Shown: positions 16,450 through 25,713 of the stretch, piece by piece | Position numbering within the stretch: the stretch's first letter is position 1 | Layout: every line of letters begins with the position of its first letter | DNA from: Akkermansia sp. | GTDB lineage: Bacteria; Verrucomicrobiota; Verrucomicrobiia; Verrucomicrobiales; Akkermansiaceae | DNA: 64,000 bases | Assembly (NCBI GenBank): GCA_017517385.1 | Contig: JAFWZG010000054.1 | Coordinates: 1-64,000, forward strand | Reading direction: 5' to 3' | The notes under the pieces: generated by a model | Seen by the model: only the letters and a program-made list of their open reading frames with translations | What the model was told of the DNA's origin: nothing | Database searches by the model: none | Made by a program: the position numbers and the translations under genes

Positions 16450-17334
16450 TTAATCATGGCGATAGTCAGTACAATAATTCCGCACGGCGGCATGCAAAGC
16501 TTCCTGAGTTAATGTAGAAAAATCCAGAGGAGGAAGCATATCTCGCAATTTTGTAGCAGCATTATAACGAATACGTTCAGTCAGCCTAGCTGTCAGGCCT
16601 TCTGCATACAATACGATATGATTCGGCCCGTGTGTGCAGGTGATAATAACAAGCAGGCGAGCTATCATCTCTTCCAATAAACTGCGATCACTATAATCCA
16701 AAGAGCTCCAGTCTGCCGGCATAGGCAAAAAGTGCAGGGGGCCACACTCCTGCAACTCTCCATGCCGATAAATGGAGCAGGAGGGTACCCCGCCTTGCGG
16801 CAAGCAGATGGTGGCCGTGTCATCTGCCGTTTTATCAGCAAAAAGAGAGGCCAAGCAAGGGCGGTTTACAGTACACTCATAGCGATGGCGAAGATGCGCG
16901 CTCAGCTCCAGCGGAGATAGCGTTTCTACTGTCGGCAGCAGGGTGATGCTCCGCAAGCGCTTTCCTCGCAGCATCTCATCCAACAAGCCGTCCAAACTTT
17001 CCACATCAAGGTACGCAAAACTTGCTACACGCCTTTTGAGCTCACACCCGTGCAAATCCATCATAGTAATCTCACAGCGCAGAAGATTCCCCTCCTTCTT
17101 GCCTTCAATAAGCGCATGAAGCGCATGACCAGCATGATATCGGTATAACTGTACCGGGCGGCCCCCGGCGGACGGCACTTCGCCCATTGCGTGGATTTCT
17201 CCTCGCATGCACAATGAAGCTACAGCTTTCCCCACCGTCACAAGACTCAGCCCTGTGGCAGCAGCTAGCTGCGGGCGGGTGGCCTCTCCTCGTTCATGCA
17301 TCAATTTCAGTACAGCTTGTTCCGCTTTCGTCAT
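16450..17334 (-). CDS. ROK-type transcriptional regulator with degenerate sugar-binding domain
   Basis: This 294-residue regulator has an N-terminal winged helix (about residues 1-60, with ATRPQLAAATGLSLVTVGKAV as the helix-turn-helix) followed by the ROK-repressor linker SAGGRPVQLYRY, as in NagC/Mlc/XylR proteins. The rest is shorter and more divergent than a standard ROK domain. I see no intact ATP-binding DxGGT or zinc cysteine motif, so it is a sensor rather than a kinase. It lies upstream of the OgpA-ROK kinase pair in the same direction and probably controls that locus and itself. Confidence 0.8.
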   Translation of the reverse strand: MTKAEQAVLKLMHERGEATRPQLAAATGLSLVTVGKAVASLCMRGEIHAMGEVPSAGGRPVQLYRYHAGHALHALIEGKKEGNLLRCEITMMDLHGCELKRRVASFAYLDVESLDGLLDEMLRGKRLRSITLLPTVETLSPLELSAHLRHRYECTVNRPCLASLFADKTADDTATICLPQGGVPSCSIYRHGELQECGPLHFLPMPADWSSLDYSDRSLLEEMIARLLVIITCTHGPNHIVLYAEGLTARLTERIRYNAATKLRDMLPPLDFSTLTQEALHAAVRNYCTDYRHD

Positions 17335-17356
17335 TAGGCTTTATAAACTTGGTTAA

Positions 17357-17385
17357 TTAAGTATATACTATCTCGGGGTACTTAA
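17357..17385. promoter_or_regulatory. operator-like inverted repeat upstream of the ROK regulator
   Basis: TTAAGTA (17357-17363) and TACTTAA (17379-17385) are perfect inverted half-sites whose centres are 22 bp apart, two helical turns. The site lies 23-51 bp upstream of the regulator's start codon. The geometry suits a dimeric repressor; autoregulation by the ROK protein is an inference. Confidence 0.45.
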
Positions 17386-17546
17386 CAAGAACAAAACGCA
17401 ACACATTGATTATGTATAGACTACAAGATTACCAACAAAACAAACACACGAACAAGAGGGAAGAAACAAAGGGCAAACGCTCGACAGTGTGATAACAATC
17501 TGTTAAAATAAGCGGCGTTAAGAACCTTTCACACACAAATAGACAC

Positions 17547-19160
17547 ATGAAATACATCTTTGTAACCGGCGGCGTAGTATCCTCACTGGGTAAAGGCCTT
17601 GCGGCAGCATCCATCGGCACATTGCTTGAGCACTGTGGTCTGGACGTGACCATGCAGAAGTTTGACCCCTATCTGAACATCGACCCGGGCACCATGAGCC
17701 CCTACCAGCACGGTGAGGTGTACGTGCTGAATGACGGTGCTGAGACGGATTTGGACCTCGGCCACTATGAGCGCTTCATCCACTGCCAGCTCTCCCGCCT
17801 GAACAACCTGACCAGCGGTAAGGTGTTCGAGCACGTGCTGGAGAAGGAGCGCCGTGGTGATTACCTCGGCAAGACCGTGCAGTACATCCCACACGTTACG
17901 GATGAGATTAAGCAGCGCCTTTATGACCTGACAGAAGCTAACAAGGAGTGCGACGTCATCATCACAGAAATCGGCGGTACCGTGGGCGATATCGAGGGCT
18001 ACCTCTTCTTGGAAGCTCTTCGCCAGTTCGCTCTGGAAGTTGGCAGACACAACTGCTGTTTCATCCATGTGACCCTGCTGCCCTTTATCAAAGCTGCAGG
18101 CGAGACAAAGACCAAGCCCACCCAGCAGAGTGTGGCCAAGCTGCGCGAAATCGGTATCCAGCCTGATATCATCGTGTGCCGCACCGAGATGGACAACCTC
18201 ACGGATGAAGAGAAGCGCAAGATTGGTATGTTCTGTAACGTATCTCCGCGCAACGTGGTGGCCTTCTGCGACGTGAAGCACAGCATTTACGAGTGCCCGC
18301 TGGATTTGGGGCGCGACCGCGTGGATCGCATTGTGACAGAGGTGCTGGGCATCACCGTTCCCAAGCCCAAGATGGATGAGTGGCAAAAGTTCGTGGGCCG
18401 TGTGATTCACCCCTCTCACAGCGTACGTATCGCCGTGGTGGGCAAGTACATCTCCCTGCAGGACGCCTACAAGTCCATTTACGAAAGCTTCACCCACGCC
18501 GGTGCCGCTAATGACTGCCGCGTTGAGATTGTCCGCGTGGATGCCGAGGCTTTGGAAAGCAGCAGCTGTGAGGCGCTCATCGGTGATGTGGACGGCATTC
18601 TGGTGCCGGGCGGTTTCGGCGAGCGTGGTGTAGAGGGCAAGATTATGGCCGTGCAGTATGCTCGCGAGAAGGGCATTCCCTTCTTTGGTATCTGTCTTGG
18701 CATGCAGGTGGCCGTTATCGAGTTTGCCCGCAATGTCCTCGGCCTGAAAGATGCCAATTCCACCGAGTTCGACAAGAGCACCCAGAGCCCCGTCATCTGC
18801 TTGCAGGAAGAGCAGAAGACCATCACGAACATGGGTGCCACCATGCGCTTGGGCGCTTATCCCGCACACATCCAGCCCGGCAGCCTCTGCAGCAAGCTGT
18901 ACGGCGGCGCTGAAATTATCTCCGAGCGTCACCGTCACCGCTATGAGTTCAATGCAGACTTCCGCGAAACCTGCGAGAAGGCCGGTCTGGTCATCTCCGC
19001 GGTGAATGATGAACATGGTCTGGTGGAGGTAGTGGAGCTGCCCACGCACCCGTACTTCATCGCCTGCCAGTACCACCCCGAGTTCCAGAGCCGCCCCACG
19101 GCACCACACCCGCTCTTCAATGGGCTTGTGGCGGCAGCGCTGGAGAAAAAGCAGGGCTAA
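17547..19160 (+). CDS. pyrG: CTP synthase
   Basis: This is a 537-residue CTP synthase that aminates UTP using glutamine and ATP. The N-terminal synthetase domain starts [16 protein letters not shown] with the P-loop-like [10 protein letters not shown], and carries [13 protein letters not shown] and [11 protein letters not shown]. The C-terminal class I glutaminase domain (about residues 290-537) has the oxyanion motif PGGFGERG, the nucleophile elbow GICLGMQ and the catalytic His/Glu in [10 protein letters not shown]. Length is normal. A strong terminator follows 19 bp after the stop. The long open frame on the opposite strand is a codon-bias shadow. Confidence 0.98.
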   Translation: MKYIFVTGGVVSSLGKGLAAASIGTLLEHCGLDVTMQKFDPYLNIDPGTMSPYQHGEVYVLNDGAETDLDLGHYERFIHCQLSRLNNLTSGKVFEHVLEKERRGDYLGKTVQYIPHVTDEIKQRLYDLTEANKECDVIITEIGGTVGDIEGYLFLEALRQFALEVGRHNCCFIHVTLLPFIKAAGETKTKPTQQSVAKLREIGIQPDIIVCRTEMDNLTDEEKRKIGMFCNVSPRNVVAFCDVKHSIYECPLDLGRDRVDRIVTEVLGITVPKPKMDEWQKFVGRVIHPSHSVRIAVVGKYISLQDAYKSIYESFTHAGAANDCRVEIVRVDAEALESSSCEALIGDVDGILVPGGFGERGVEGKIMAVQYAREKGIPFFGICLGMQVAVIEFARNVLGLKDANSTEFDKSTQSPVICLQEEQKTITNMGATMRLGAYPAHIQPGSLCSKLYGGAEIISERHRHRYEFNADFRETCEKAGLVISAVNDEHGLVEVVELPTHPYFIACQYHPEFQSRPTAPHPLFNGLVAAALEKKQG

Positions 19161-19179
19161 TAAAGAACAACTTACGAGT

Positions 19180-19220
19180 CGACGGTCAGAGCCGGAAAGG
19201 CCTGACCGTCGGCCCTTTTT
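19180..19220 (+). terminator. intrinsic terminator after pyrG
   Basis: A perfect 10-bp stem CGACGGTCAG (19180-19189) with CTGACCGTCG (19202-19211), followed by GCCC and five T. Confidence 0.9.
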
Positions 19221-19235
19221 CGTCTATCTGCATCT

Positions 19236-20831
19236 ATGATTGATATTCTGGTAGTACTGGCATACTTCTGCGCTATTTTCGGTATCGGCCTATACGTGGG
19301 CCGCAAGCAGGAAAGCCTGGAAAGCTACGCCCTCGGTAACAGGAATCTCCCTTGGTGGGCCATCCTTGCCTCTATTCTTGCCGCTGAAATCAGCGCCGCC
19401 ACCTTCCTCGGAGCTCCCGGAGAAGGTTTCGCCCTGCGAAACTTTACCTACGCACAGCTCGCTATCGGCACCATTTTGGGCCGCATCATCGTGGGCCGTC
19501 TTTTCCTGAAGCCTTATTACCAATACAATGTCGTATCCATTTACGAGTATCTGGAGAAACGCTTCGGACTGAGCACTCGCCGCTGGGCTAGTATCACCTT
19601 CCTCATCAGCCGCGTGCTGGCGAGTGGTACCCGCCTTTTCTTCGCGGGCATTCTGCTCGTCATCGCGTACATGATGATTACCGGCCAGGAAAGTGCCGGG
19701 CAGGTGGAAACCGTAGTCATTTACATTGCGGCGCTCACCTTCATCACCATCGCCACAGCCATATATACCACACTGGGTGGCCTGAAAGCTGTGGTGTGGA
19801 CGGACGTGCTGCAAGCTTCCATTCTCGCTATCTCTCTCATCACCACAATCGGCGTTCTGCTCTTTAGCATCAAAGCCGGAGGAAGCTGGGGCGAGGCTTG
19901 GGACGCTATCTGCTATCACCTCGGCAACAAGGATTATAACCCCTGCAAGATTGATAACCTGAAGCCTTGGGCATTCTTTGATAGCGGCATGACCGGGCAG
20001 GGGATTATAGCGGATATCAAGAATATCCTAGGCAGCGAATATACTCTGTGGTCGGCCATTCTCGGCTCTACGTTCATCACCATGGCCACCCATGGTACGG
20101 ATCAGGACATGGTGCAGCGTATGCTGGCTGCACCGGACAGCAAGAAGGGCGCTAAGGCTGTGATTCTTTCCGGGCTTATGGATATGCCCATCGTGCTCGT
20201 CTTCATCTCCTGCGGTATGCTGCTCTTCGTATACTTCGCACAGAACGGCATCACGCCGCCCGAGAAGCAGATTGAGATATTCCCTTGGTTCATCATTCAC
20301 TGTCTGCCAGCCGGTGTGCGCGGGCTTCTGGTGGCGGCTCTTCTGGCCACAGCCATGGGGTCACTTTCCACGGCGCTGAATGCCTTGGCAACGACGGCCA
20401 CGCGTGACTGGTACGTGGACGTATTCCGCCCGCAGGCCACACAGGAGCAACAGCTGCGAGCCGTGCGCCTGCTCACCGTCTTCTTTGCTGCGCTTCTCAT
20501 TATCGTAGGGGCCGGCACGGCTTGGCTCACGGTGATGGACCCGACTGTGCGTATTCTTCCCATCGCGCTGGGCATCTTCGGGTACACGTACGGCTCACTG
20601 CTGGGTATCTTCCTGCTTGGCATGCTGACCCGCGGTCGAGGCAATGATAAAGGCAACATCCTTGCCATGATTGCCGGCTTTGCCACTGTCATTACGCTGG
20701 AGATTCTCACCCGCTGTGATGCTATCCCTGCCATCGCTTTCCCGTGGCGCGTGACCATCGGCACCATCGCCACCTTTGCGGTGGGCTGCTGCTTCCGCAC
20801 GCCGCTGCAACTCATTAGGAAAGAAAATTAA
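19236..20831 (+). CDS. sodium:solute symporter (SSS/SLC5 family)
   Basis: This 531-residue transporter has about thirteen membrane segments. SSS hallmarks include YFCAIFGIGLYVGRK at the N-terminus, the broken first core helix LAAEISAATFLGAPGEGF, the GGLKAVVWTDVLQ segment and the ATAMGSLSTALNALATT helix with the Ser/Thr residues that bind sodium. Members import sugars, sialic acid, inositol or carboxylates with sodium; the substrate here is not evident. It starts only 16 bp after the pyrG terminator and has no obvious promoter of its own, so it may depend on read-through or on a promoter inside the terminator region. The decayed insertion sequence begins 15 bp after its stop. Confidence 0.92.
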   Translation: MIDILVVLAYFCAIFGIGLYVGRKQESLESYALGNRNLPWWAILASILAAEISAATFLGAPGEGFALRNFTYAQLAIGTILGRIIVGRLFLKPYYQYNVVSIYEYLEKRFGLSTRRWASITFLISRVLASGTRLFFAGILLVIAYMMITGQESAGQVETVVIYIAALTFITIATAIYTTLGGLKAVVWTDVLQASILAISLITTIGVLLFSIKAGGSWGEAWDAICYHLGNKDYNPCKIDNLKPWAFFDSGMTGQGIIADIKNILGSEYTLWSAILGSTFITMATHGTDQDMVQRMLAAPDSKKGAKAVILSGLMDMPIVLVFISCGMLLFVYFAQNGITPPEKQIEIFPWFIIHCLPAGVRGLLVAALLATAMGSLSTALNALATTATRDWYVDVFRPQATQEQQLRAVRLLTVFFAALLIIVGAGTAWLTVMDPTVRILPIALGIFGYTYGSLLGIFLLGMLTRGRGNDKGNILAMIAGFATVITLEILTRCDAIPAIAFPWRVTIGTIATFAVGCCFRTPLQLIRKEN

Positions 20832-20872
20832 GACTGATATAAACGTGTTGCCTCGAAAATAAACAGTCACTT

Positions 20873-20927
20873 CCGGGCAAAAAAAGCCAGCGAGCGTAGC
20901 AAATCGGCTTTTTTGCCCGGAAAAAAT
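20873..20927. repeat. long palindromic hairpin inside the left end of the decayed IS
   Basis: Two arms beginning TTCCGGGCAAAAAA and ending GCC face each other, at about 20871-20888 and about 20907-20924, differing by one extra A in the left arm. They flank a loop containing GCGAGCGTAGC. The loop motif recurs at the left window edge beside the matching IS end, so the hairpin seems to be part of the element. It may also act as a transcription terminator after the symporter gene. Confidence 0.65.
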
Positions 20928-20967
20928 CGGAGGATGGGGGGATAGGCTCATAAGATACTCTCGGTTT

Positions 20968-21480
20968 TCATGAGGAGGAAGAGTTTTTTTAGGGATTTTG
21001 GGATATTTGAGCATTCTTTGTAAATGGTGGTTGATAAACTCCGAGTCGTTGTCTGTGTCGATACTACGAACCATGAATGGCATCTCGCGTAGCAGGGTAC
21101 AGAAAGGCCGTGCATGTGGCGTCCTGACCTTTATTCCATATGGCGCGGTTGAGTGTCCATAAGGACAAATCATCCGTTACCGTTAACGACCAAACGAAAT
21201 TGCCGCGGATACTATCCCCGCAATGAGCTACTGTATCGGCATATAGATGCCCGGCAACATCAATCTTAAGGGTTGTGTCTATGATGGGTATGGATTGTTT
21301 GCTTATGGTTGTCATCCACCTTGCAAGCACGCAACACTCTGTCTAGGGTGGCAGGTGATACATTCAGTATACGCCTATAAGACGCCTCGTCAATTTCGTG
21401 CCGTTTTGAGTAGGCCGGCAGCTACGTTGGCAGCATGGGATGGAGCCTTTTACCGCAAGGTTGACACGTGTCAGCCGAAC
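20968..21480 (-). pseudogene. broken transposase with rve (DDE integrase-type) catalytic domain
   Basis: Reading leftward, three frames must be joined. The first runs CQPCGKRLHPMLP, a stop, then LPAYSKRHEIDEASYRRIL and VSPATLDRVLRACK, which looks like the helix-turn-helix region. The second carries the first catalytic aspartate in YADTVAHCGDSIRGNFVWSL and then WTLNRAIWNKGQ. The third carries the second aspartate in SIDTDNDSEFINHHL. The final glutamate region and C-terminus are missing. At least one nonsense codon and two frameshifts make it inactive. The pattern fits IS elements whose transposase has an integrase core. Confidence 0.82.
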
Positions 21481-21563
21481 TCGTGGGAAGTGTCAGTTTG
21501 GTGACTGGATTTTTTGAGGCAATGCGGGCCAAATAAATCGGAAAACGGTGCCGCAAAATATGC

Positions 21564-21592
21564 TTGCGCTCGTGGTGGCTCACATATATAAT
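21564..21592 (+). promoter_or_regulatory. promoter of the Sel1-repeat gene, near-leaderless
   Basis: TTGCGC (21564-21569), 17 bp, consensus TATAAT (21587-21592), then 7 bp to the ATG at 21600. The -10 box overlaps an upstream in-frame ATG, which argues against the longer start. Confidence 0.65.
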
Positions 21593-21599
21593 GAGCACC

Positions 21600-22967
21600 A
21601 TGAAGCGTTTATTTATTCTTTCTGTGGCGTTTGCCTGCTCTCTGGGGAGTGTTAGCCTTGCAACTGCACAGTCGGCTGCTCCTGCGTCTGCTCAGAGCAC
21701 CGAGGCTCGTCTGGCTACTGTTCTGCAGACGATGGTGCGGAATAACAGTGATGATTTTTATGATGCTGCGGCTTTGGTGTATGACGCCTCCGGCAATATG
21801 CTGAGCTTCATCGCCATGATGACCGCTGCTGCTGAGCAGGGGAACCCTGCCGCTCAGCTTTGGATGGCTCGGTATCTGCGAATGACGGCTGCTACGGAGC
21901 CCGCCGGTATGAGCCGCGCCAGAACTCTGCTGGAGCAGGCTGCGGGTAAGAAATATGTGCCCGCTATGGTGGAGTATGCCGGCCTGGTGTACGAGCAGGC
22001 TTCCTCTGAGCAAGAGGCTCGTCCGGGGCGTCAGGTGCTTATGGATGCCTGCCGTGCAGGCAGTGCTAAGGCTCGTGCTTTGTATTTGATGGTATCCGGC
22101 CGCATGCAGAACGCCAGTTTGACTGCACCTGAGGTGGCTTCTGAGCTCCGCCGCAAGAATTTCTATCTGGAAGAGATGATTGCTTCTGCTCAGCAGGAGC
22201 CGTCTTCTTTCGTGATGTGGATGGAACGTGCTTCTGAGCACGGTAGCTCTTTTGCTCCCTACGCGCTCTGCCGCTATGTATCGGCTGATAAGGTGGATGC
22301 TTGCCTGAAGCTGGCCGCAGAACGTCACTTGCCCGCAGCTTTGGGGCACATGGGAACCGGAATTGTGCGCACTGAAGCCGCCCGAATGGAGCAGTATGAT
22401 GCTCAGAAAGCTGCTGAGGGGCTGCGTATGCTTCATATAGCAGCCATGCTTTGTGAGCCGGCTGCGGTTTCCTCCCTTGCATCGTTCCTTGCAGAAGGGT
22501 ATGGCGCCACCATGAACAAGGAGCTGGTGCACGGCTTGTTCCTTCTGGCGCATCGCTGTGGTGATCCGAATGGTACTGCCGGCTTGGGCTATTGCATGGT
22601 GCTGGGTGCCGGTTGTTCTCGGGATGTGCCTAAGGGGCTGGAATATCTTGCTGTGGCTCGTACCAAGGGCTCTCAGTGGGTGAATCAGGCTTTAGCCAGT
22701 ATTTATTACAATGGTGATGGTGTGCCGGCTGATTTGAATAAAGCTATTAATGCGCTGACTGAGGATTATGCCAATGGTTCTCGCCATGCTTATGTGGTGA
22801 TGGCCGCCATTACTGCTATGGGGAATTCTTCTGCAGCCGGTGATGAACGCCGTGCACGCCTGTTCTTAGATATGGCTATTTCTGATGGCAATCTCCAAGC
22901 TGAGCCCTTCTATGATTTTATTGTTCAGCGTGGGAAGTGGCGTTTCCTTGAGGAGTTAGCTGAGTAA
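21600..22967 (+). CDS. secreted Sel1-repeat (tetratricopeptide-like) protein
   Basis: This protein of about 455 residues has a signal peptide (MKRLFILSVAF, with cleavage near ATAQ). It is then almost wholly alpha-helical with repeated Sel1-like motifs: AEQGNPAAQLWMARYL, ARTLLEQAAGKKYVPAMVEYAGL, LLAHRCGDPNGTAGLGYCMVLGAG, GLEYLAVARTKGSQWVNQALASIYYNGDGV and ARLFLDMAISDGNL. Such proteins act as scaffolds for envelope complexes; the partner is unknown. The frame is open from 21564, but the promoter position supports a start at 21600. A terminator follows. Confidence 0.85.
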   Translation: MKRLFILSVAFACSLGSVSLATAQSAAPASAQSTEARLATVLQTMVRNNSDDFYDAAALVYDASGNMLSFIAMMTAAAEQGNPAAQLWMARYLRMTAATEPAGMSRARTLLEQAAGKKYVPAMVEYAGLVYEQASSEQEARPGRQVLMDACRAGSAKARALYLMVSGRMQNASLTAPEVASELRRKNFYLEEMIASAQQEPSSFVMWMERASEHGSSFAPYALCRYVSADKVDACLKLAAERHLPAALGHMGTGIVRTEAARMEQYDAQKAAEGLRMLHIAAMLCEPAAVSSLASFLAEGYGATMNKELVHGLFLLAHRCGDPNGTAGLGYCMVLGAGCSRDVPKGLEYLAVARTKGSQWVNQALASIYYNGDGVPADLNKAINALTEDYANGSRHAYVVMAAITAMGNSSAAGDERRARLFLDMAISDGNLQAEPFYDFIVQRGKWRFLEELAE

Positions 22968-22996
22968 GCACGGAAAATAGTTTCTGAATGTCTGTC

Positions 22997-23020
22997 CGGG
23001 GAGCTTCTGCTCCCCGTTTT
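22997..23020 (+). terminator. intrinsic terminator after the Sel1-repeat gene
   Basis: A perfect 8-bp GC-rich stem CGGGGAGC/GCTCCCCG (22997-23004 with 23009-23016) with loop TTCT, followed by TTTTATTTT. Confidence 0.9.
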
Positions 23021-23125
23021 ATTTTGTGAGTTACTTAAAACTCTAAAAAATACGGGATTTTCCGTCACATCCGTCACTTTATGCTGGAAAGCGCAGGAGC
23101 AACGTGGTAGAGTAGGAACGATAAC

Positions 23126-24529
23126 ATGAGTGAAACATACATTTTCGATAACATAAACCAGTATCTGGAAGTAGCCCGGACAGAATACAGCCCCGCTCTG
23201 TATCTTGGTGTGGGCCTTCAGCCGTACTGGATGAAAGCCGGTGCCTATGAACCTATGGCAGATGACGCTCCCGCTCTGAGTGAGGAGGGTACCGTCTCTA
23301 TCATGAACAGCTGCACCACAGAAGAACAGCGTGCTATTCTGGAGACAGAGGGTATCGTGGATTTCATCGCGGAATCTCCCTCCGGCAAGTATCATGCTTA
23401 TATTTATAAGCAGGAGGTGGGCTACCTTATCATTATTCTCATGCTGAATGTGGATAGCTTCCTTAAGCTGGGTATTGATGCTAAGTGCTCAGACCTCCAC
23501 CTGCCGGCATCCTGTCCTCCTAGCTGGCGCCGCTTCGGTAATCTGCAGCCCATGTGGGAAGGTGCTCCCAACCTCACCCGTGAGGATGCTGAGGCCCTTG
23601 TGGACAGCTTCCTGACGGAGAAGGAATGGGCCCGACTGAAGGAAAAGGGTGATGTGGACTTCGCCTATCAGAATCCGCTTGGCCGTTATCGTTCCTCCGT
23701 GGTGGATCAGCGCCTCGGTTACTCAATTTGCTTCCGTATCATTAACAGCAAGCTGCTCACCATGCAGGATATCAACCTGCCTGAAGAATACGTGGTGCCG
23801 CTTACCCGCTTTACGAACGGCCTCATTCTCGTGACGGGTGCCGTAGGTTCCGGTAAATCCACCACGCTGGCAGCCATTATTGACTTCATTAACAAGGATC
23901 GCCACGACCACATTATTACGCTGGAGGACCCCATTGAGGCTATTTTCGAGCCCATTGGCTGCCAAGTGAACCAGCGTGAGGTGCACAAGCACACGGAATC
24001 TTTCGGCCGTGCTCTCCGTGGTGCACTTCGTCAGGACCCGGATGTTATCATGGTGGGTGAAATGCGTAACCTTGAGACAATCTCTCTGGCCTTGTCCGCT
24101 GCTGAAACCGGTCACCTTGTGCTGGGTACGCTGCACACCGGTTCCGCTGCCCGTACGATTGACCGAGTGCTGGACGCTTTCCCCGTGGATGAGCGTGAGC
24201 ACATCCGAATCATGGTGTCTGAGTCTCTCCGTGGTGTAATCTCCCAGCAGCTGGTGCCCAAGAAGGATGGCACAGGCCGCGTGATGGCTCTGGAAATGCT
24301 CGTGAATACATCCGCTATTGCCAACTGTATTCGTGAAGGTAAGACCTTCATGATTCCCGGTCTTATCCAGACCGGTAAGGCCCAGGGTATGCGCCTCATG
24401 GATGACTCCCTGCAGGAGCTTTACCTTAAGGGCATCATCAGTGCCGAGGAATGCACCACGCGCGCTACGGATAAGACCATGATGGACAAGTTCCTCAAGG
24501 ATCACCCCGAGCCCCCCGCAGCACAGTAA
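23126..24529 (+). CDS. PilT/PilU-like type IV pilus ATPase with a duplicated N-terminal domain
   Basis: This 467-residue secretion-type ATPase has Walker A GAVGSGKST (residues 238-246), the Asp-box ITLEDPIE, Walker B DVIMVGEMR (about 306-314) and the His-box GTLHTGSAARTIDRVLD. These are PilT-family features for pilus retraction. It is about 100 residues longer than PilT. Residues 26-106 look like a diverged first copy of the PilT N-terminal PAS-like domain, and residues 124-207 are the second, conserved copy; both run through a DFxxxxPxGxY segment and a GYxxxxR/L strand. It lies 24 bp upstream of a standard PilT gene, so the two may form mixed or alternative motors. Confidence 0.9.
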   Translation: MSETYIFDNINQYLEVARTEYSPALYLGVGLQPYWMKAGAYEPMADDAPALSEEGTVSIMNSCTTEEQRAILETEGIVDFIAESPSGKYHAYIYKQEVGYLIIILMLNVDSFLKLGIDAKCSDLHLPASCPPSWRRFGNLQPMWEGAPNLTREDAEALVDSFLTEKEWARLKEKGDVDFAYQNPLGRYRSSVVDQRLGYSICFRIINSKLLTMQDINLPEEYVVPLTRFTNGLILVTGAVGSGKSTTLAAIIDFINKDRHDHIITLEDPIEAIFEPIGCQVNQREVHKHTESFGRALRGALRQDPDVIMVGEMRNLETISLALSAAETGHLVLGTLHTGSAARTIDRVLDAFPVDEREHIRIMVSESLRGVISQQLVPKKDGTGRVMALEMLVNTSAIANCIREGKTFMIPGLIQTGKAQGMRLMDDSLQELYLKGIISAEECTTRATDKTMMDKFLKDHPEPPAAQ

Positions 24530-24553
24530 ACCACCAGCCCCCTTATAAACGAC

Positions 24554-25648
24554 ATGAAAAATCGCATTGATACATACTTTACCGCTCTTGTCGAGAACGG
24601 AGGTTCAGACTTGCACCTTTCCGAAGGCCAGCCGCCGAAAATGCGCGTGCACGGCGATATCGTGCCCATTGAGGAAAAGATTCTTACGCATGAGGACATG
24701 ATTGAGCTCATGGAGCCCATCTGCCCGCCCAGACTCTGGAAAGAGTACACCGAGGGTGGTGATGCGGACTTTGCTTATGAGATGGATGCCACCTCACGTT
24801 TCCGTTGTAACTTCCTGAAGCAGCAGAGAGGCTATGGCTGTGTGTTCCGTCTCATTCCCACCAAGATTCTCACCATGGAGCAGCTGAATGTGCCTGAGCA
24901 GATTAAGCGCTTCGGCGAGATGCGCTCCGGTCTTGTGCTGGTGACGGGCCCCACCGGCTCAGGTAAATCCACCACGCTGGCTGCTCTCATTGACTACATC
25001 AACACGAACTTCGCTCGTCACATTATCACGGTGGAGGAACCCATCGAGTTCGTGCACCCCTCCAAGAAGAGTATTATTACTCAGCGTGAGGTGCCGGTGA
25101 ACTGTCCTACTTTCGCTGATGGTCTGCGCGCCTCTCTCCGTGAGGATGCTGACATTGTGCTCGTGGGTGAGATGCGAGACCTTGAAACCATCTCTCTTGC
25201 ACTTACTGCTGCTGAGACGGGACTTCTGGTGTTCGGTACGCTGCACACGAATAACGCTCGTAAGACCATTGACCGTATTATTGACGTGTTCCCGGCAGAG
25301 CAACAGGCACAGGCTCGCACCATGCTTGCCGGCTCCCTCCGTGGTGTAGTGGCACAGCTGCTCATGAAGCGCTGTGACAAGCCCGGCCGTGTGGCTGTGA
25401 ACGAGATTCTCTTCGCCACGCCCGCCGTTGGTGCCATTATTCGTGAAGGTGCCACTCAGAAACTTGCAGACGTGATTACCGGCGGCAAGCAGCTGGGCAT
25501 GCAGTTCATGGATGACGCCATCTGGCAGAAACTCCAGCAGGGCCTCGTTACCCCGGAAGAAGCTTACATGAAGGCTATTGATAAGGCTAGGTTCAAGAAC
25601 TTCCTGCCGCCGGATAAGGCTTCCTTGGCAAATGCCGGTGGTGCATAA
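24554..25648 (+). CDS. pilT: type IV pilus twitching motility ATPase PilT
   Basis: This is a 364-residue PilT of standard length. The N-terminal domain has GGSDLHLSEGQPPKMRVHGD and the linker ends at FRLIPTKI. Walker A is GPTGSGKST (residues 132-140), followed by the Asp-box ITVEEPIEF, Walker B DIVLVGEMRDLETI and the His-box GTLHTNNARKTIDRIIDVF. The C-terminal PilT segment GRVAVNEILFATPAVGAIIREG is intact. PilT hexamers power pilus retraction at the inner membrane. It follows a longer PilT-like gene and ends with a hairpin; other pilus genes are not in the window. Confidence 0.95.
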   Translation: MKNRIDTYFTALVENGGSDLHLSEGQPPKMRVHGDIVPIEEKILTHEDMIELMEPICPPRLWKEYTEGGDADFAYEMDATSRFRCNFLKQQRGYGCVFRLIPTKILTMEQLNVPEQIKRFGEMRSGLVLVTGPTGSGKSTTLAALIDYINTNFARHIITVEEPIEFVHPSKKSIITQREVPVNCPTFADGLRASLREDADIVLVGEMRDLETISLALTAAETGLLVFGTLHTNNARKTIDRIIDVFPAEQQAQARTMLAGSLRGVVAQLLMKRCDKPGRVAVNEILFATPAVGAIIREGATQKLADVITGGKQLGMQFMDDAIWQKLQQGLVTPEEAYMKAIDKARFKNFLPPDKASLANAGGA

Positions 25649-25668
25649 AGAACAAATCCCCCCTTTGG

Positions 25669-25700
25669 CGCAGCGGGCCTGTTCCCGCTGCGTCACATTT
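25669..25700 (+). terminator. hairpin terminator after pilT
   Basis: A 9-bp stem CGCAGCGGG (25669-25677) with CCCGCTGCG (25684-25692), a 6-base loop, then a modest T-tract (CACATTTT). Confidence 0.65.
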
Positions 25701-25713
25701 TAATCATTGTGAT

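Larger units (their letters stand above)
20846..21523 (-). mobile_element. decayed, internally deleted insertion sequence with terminal inverted repeats
   Basis: The element is bounded by imperfect inverted repeats. The left repeat (20846-20870) starts TGTTGCCTCGAAAAT and ends CAGTCAC. The right repeat (21501-21523) starts GTGACTGG and ends TGAGGCAAT. It is about 680 bp, too short for a full element with an integrase-type transposase of some 400 residues, and the enclosed transposase is broken. Just inside the left repeat lies a long hairpin. I see no clear target-site duplication. The same end sequence occurs at the left edge of the window. Confidence 0.8.

Noticed and set aside
17583-19109. 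Long open frame (over 500 codons) antisense to pyrG
   Set aside because: It is an exact shadow of a highly conserved gene with strong third-position bias; the translation has no recognisable domain or start context.
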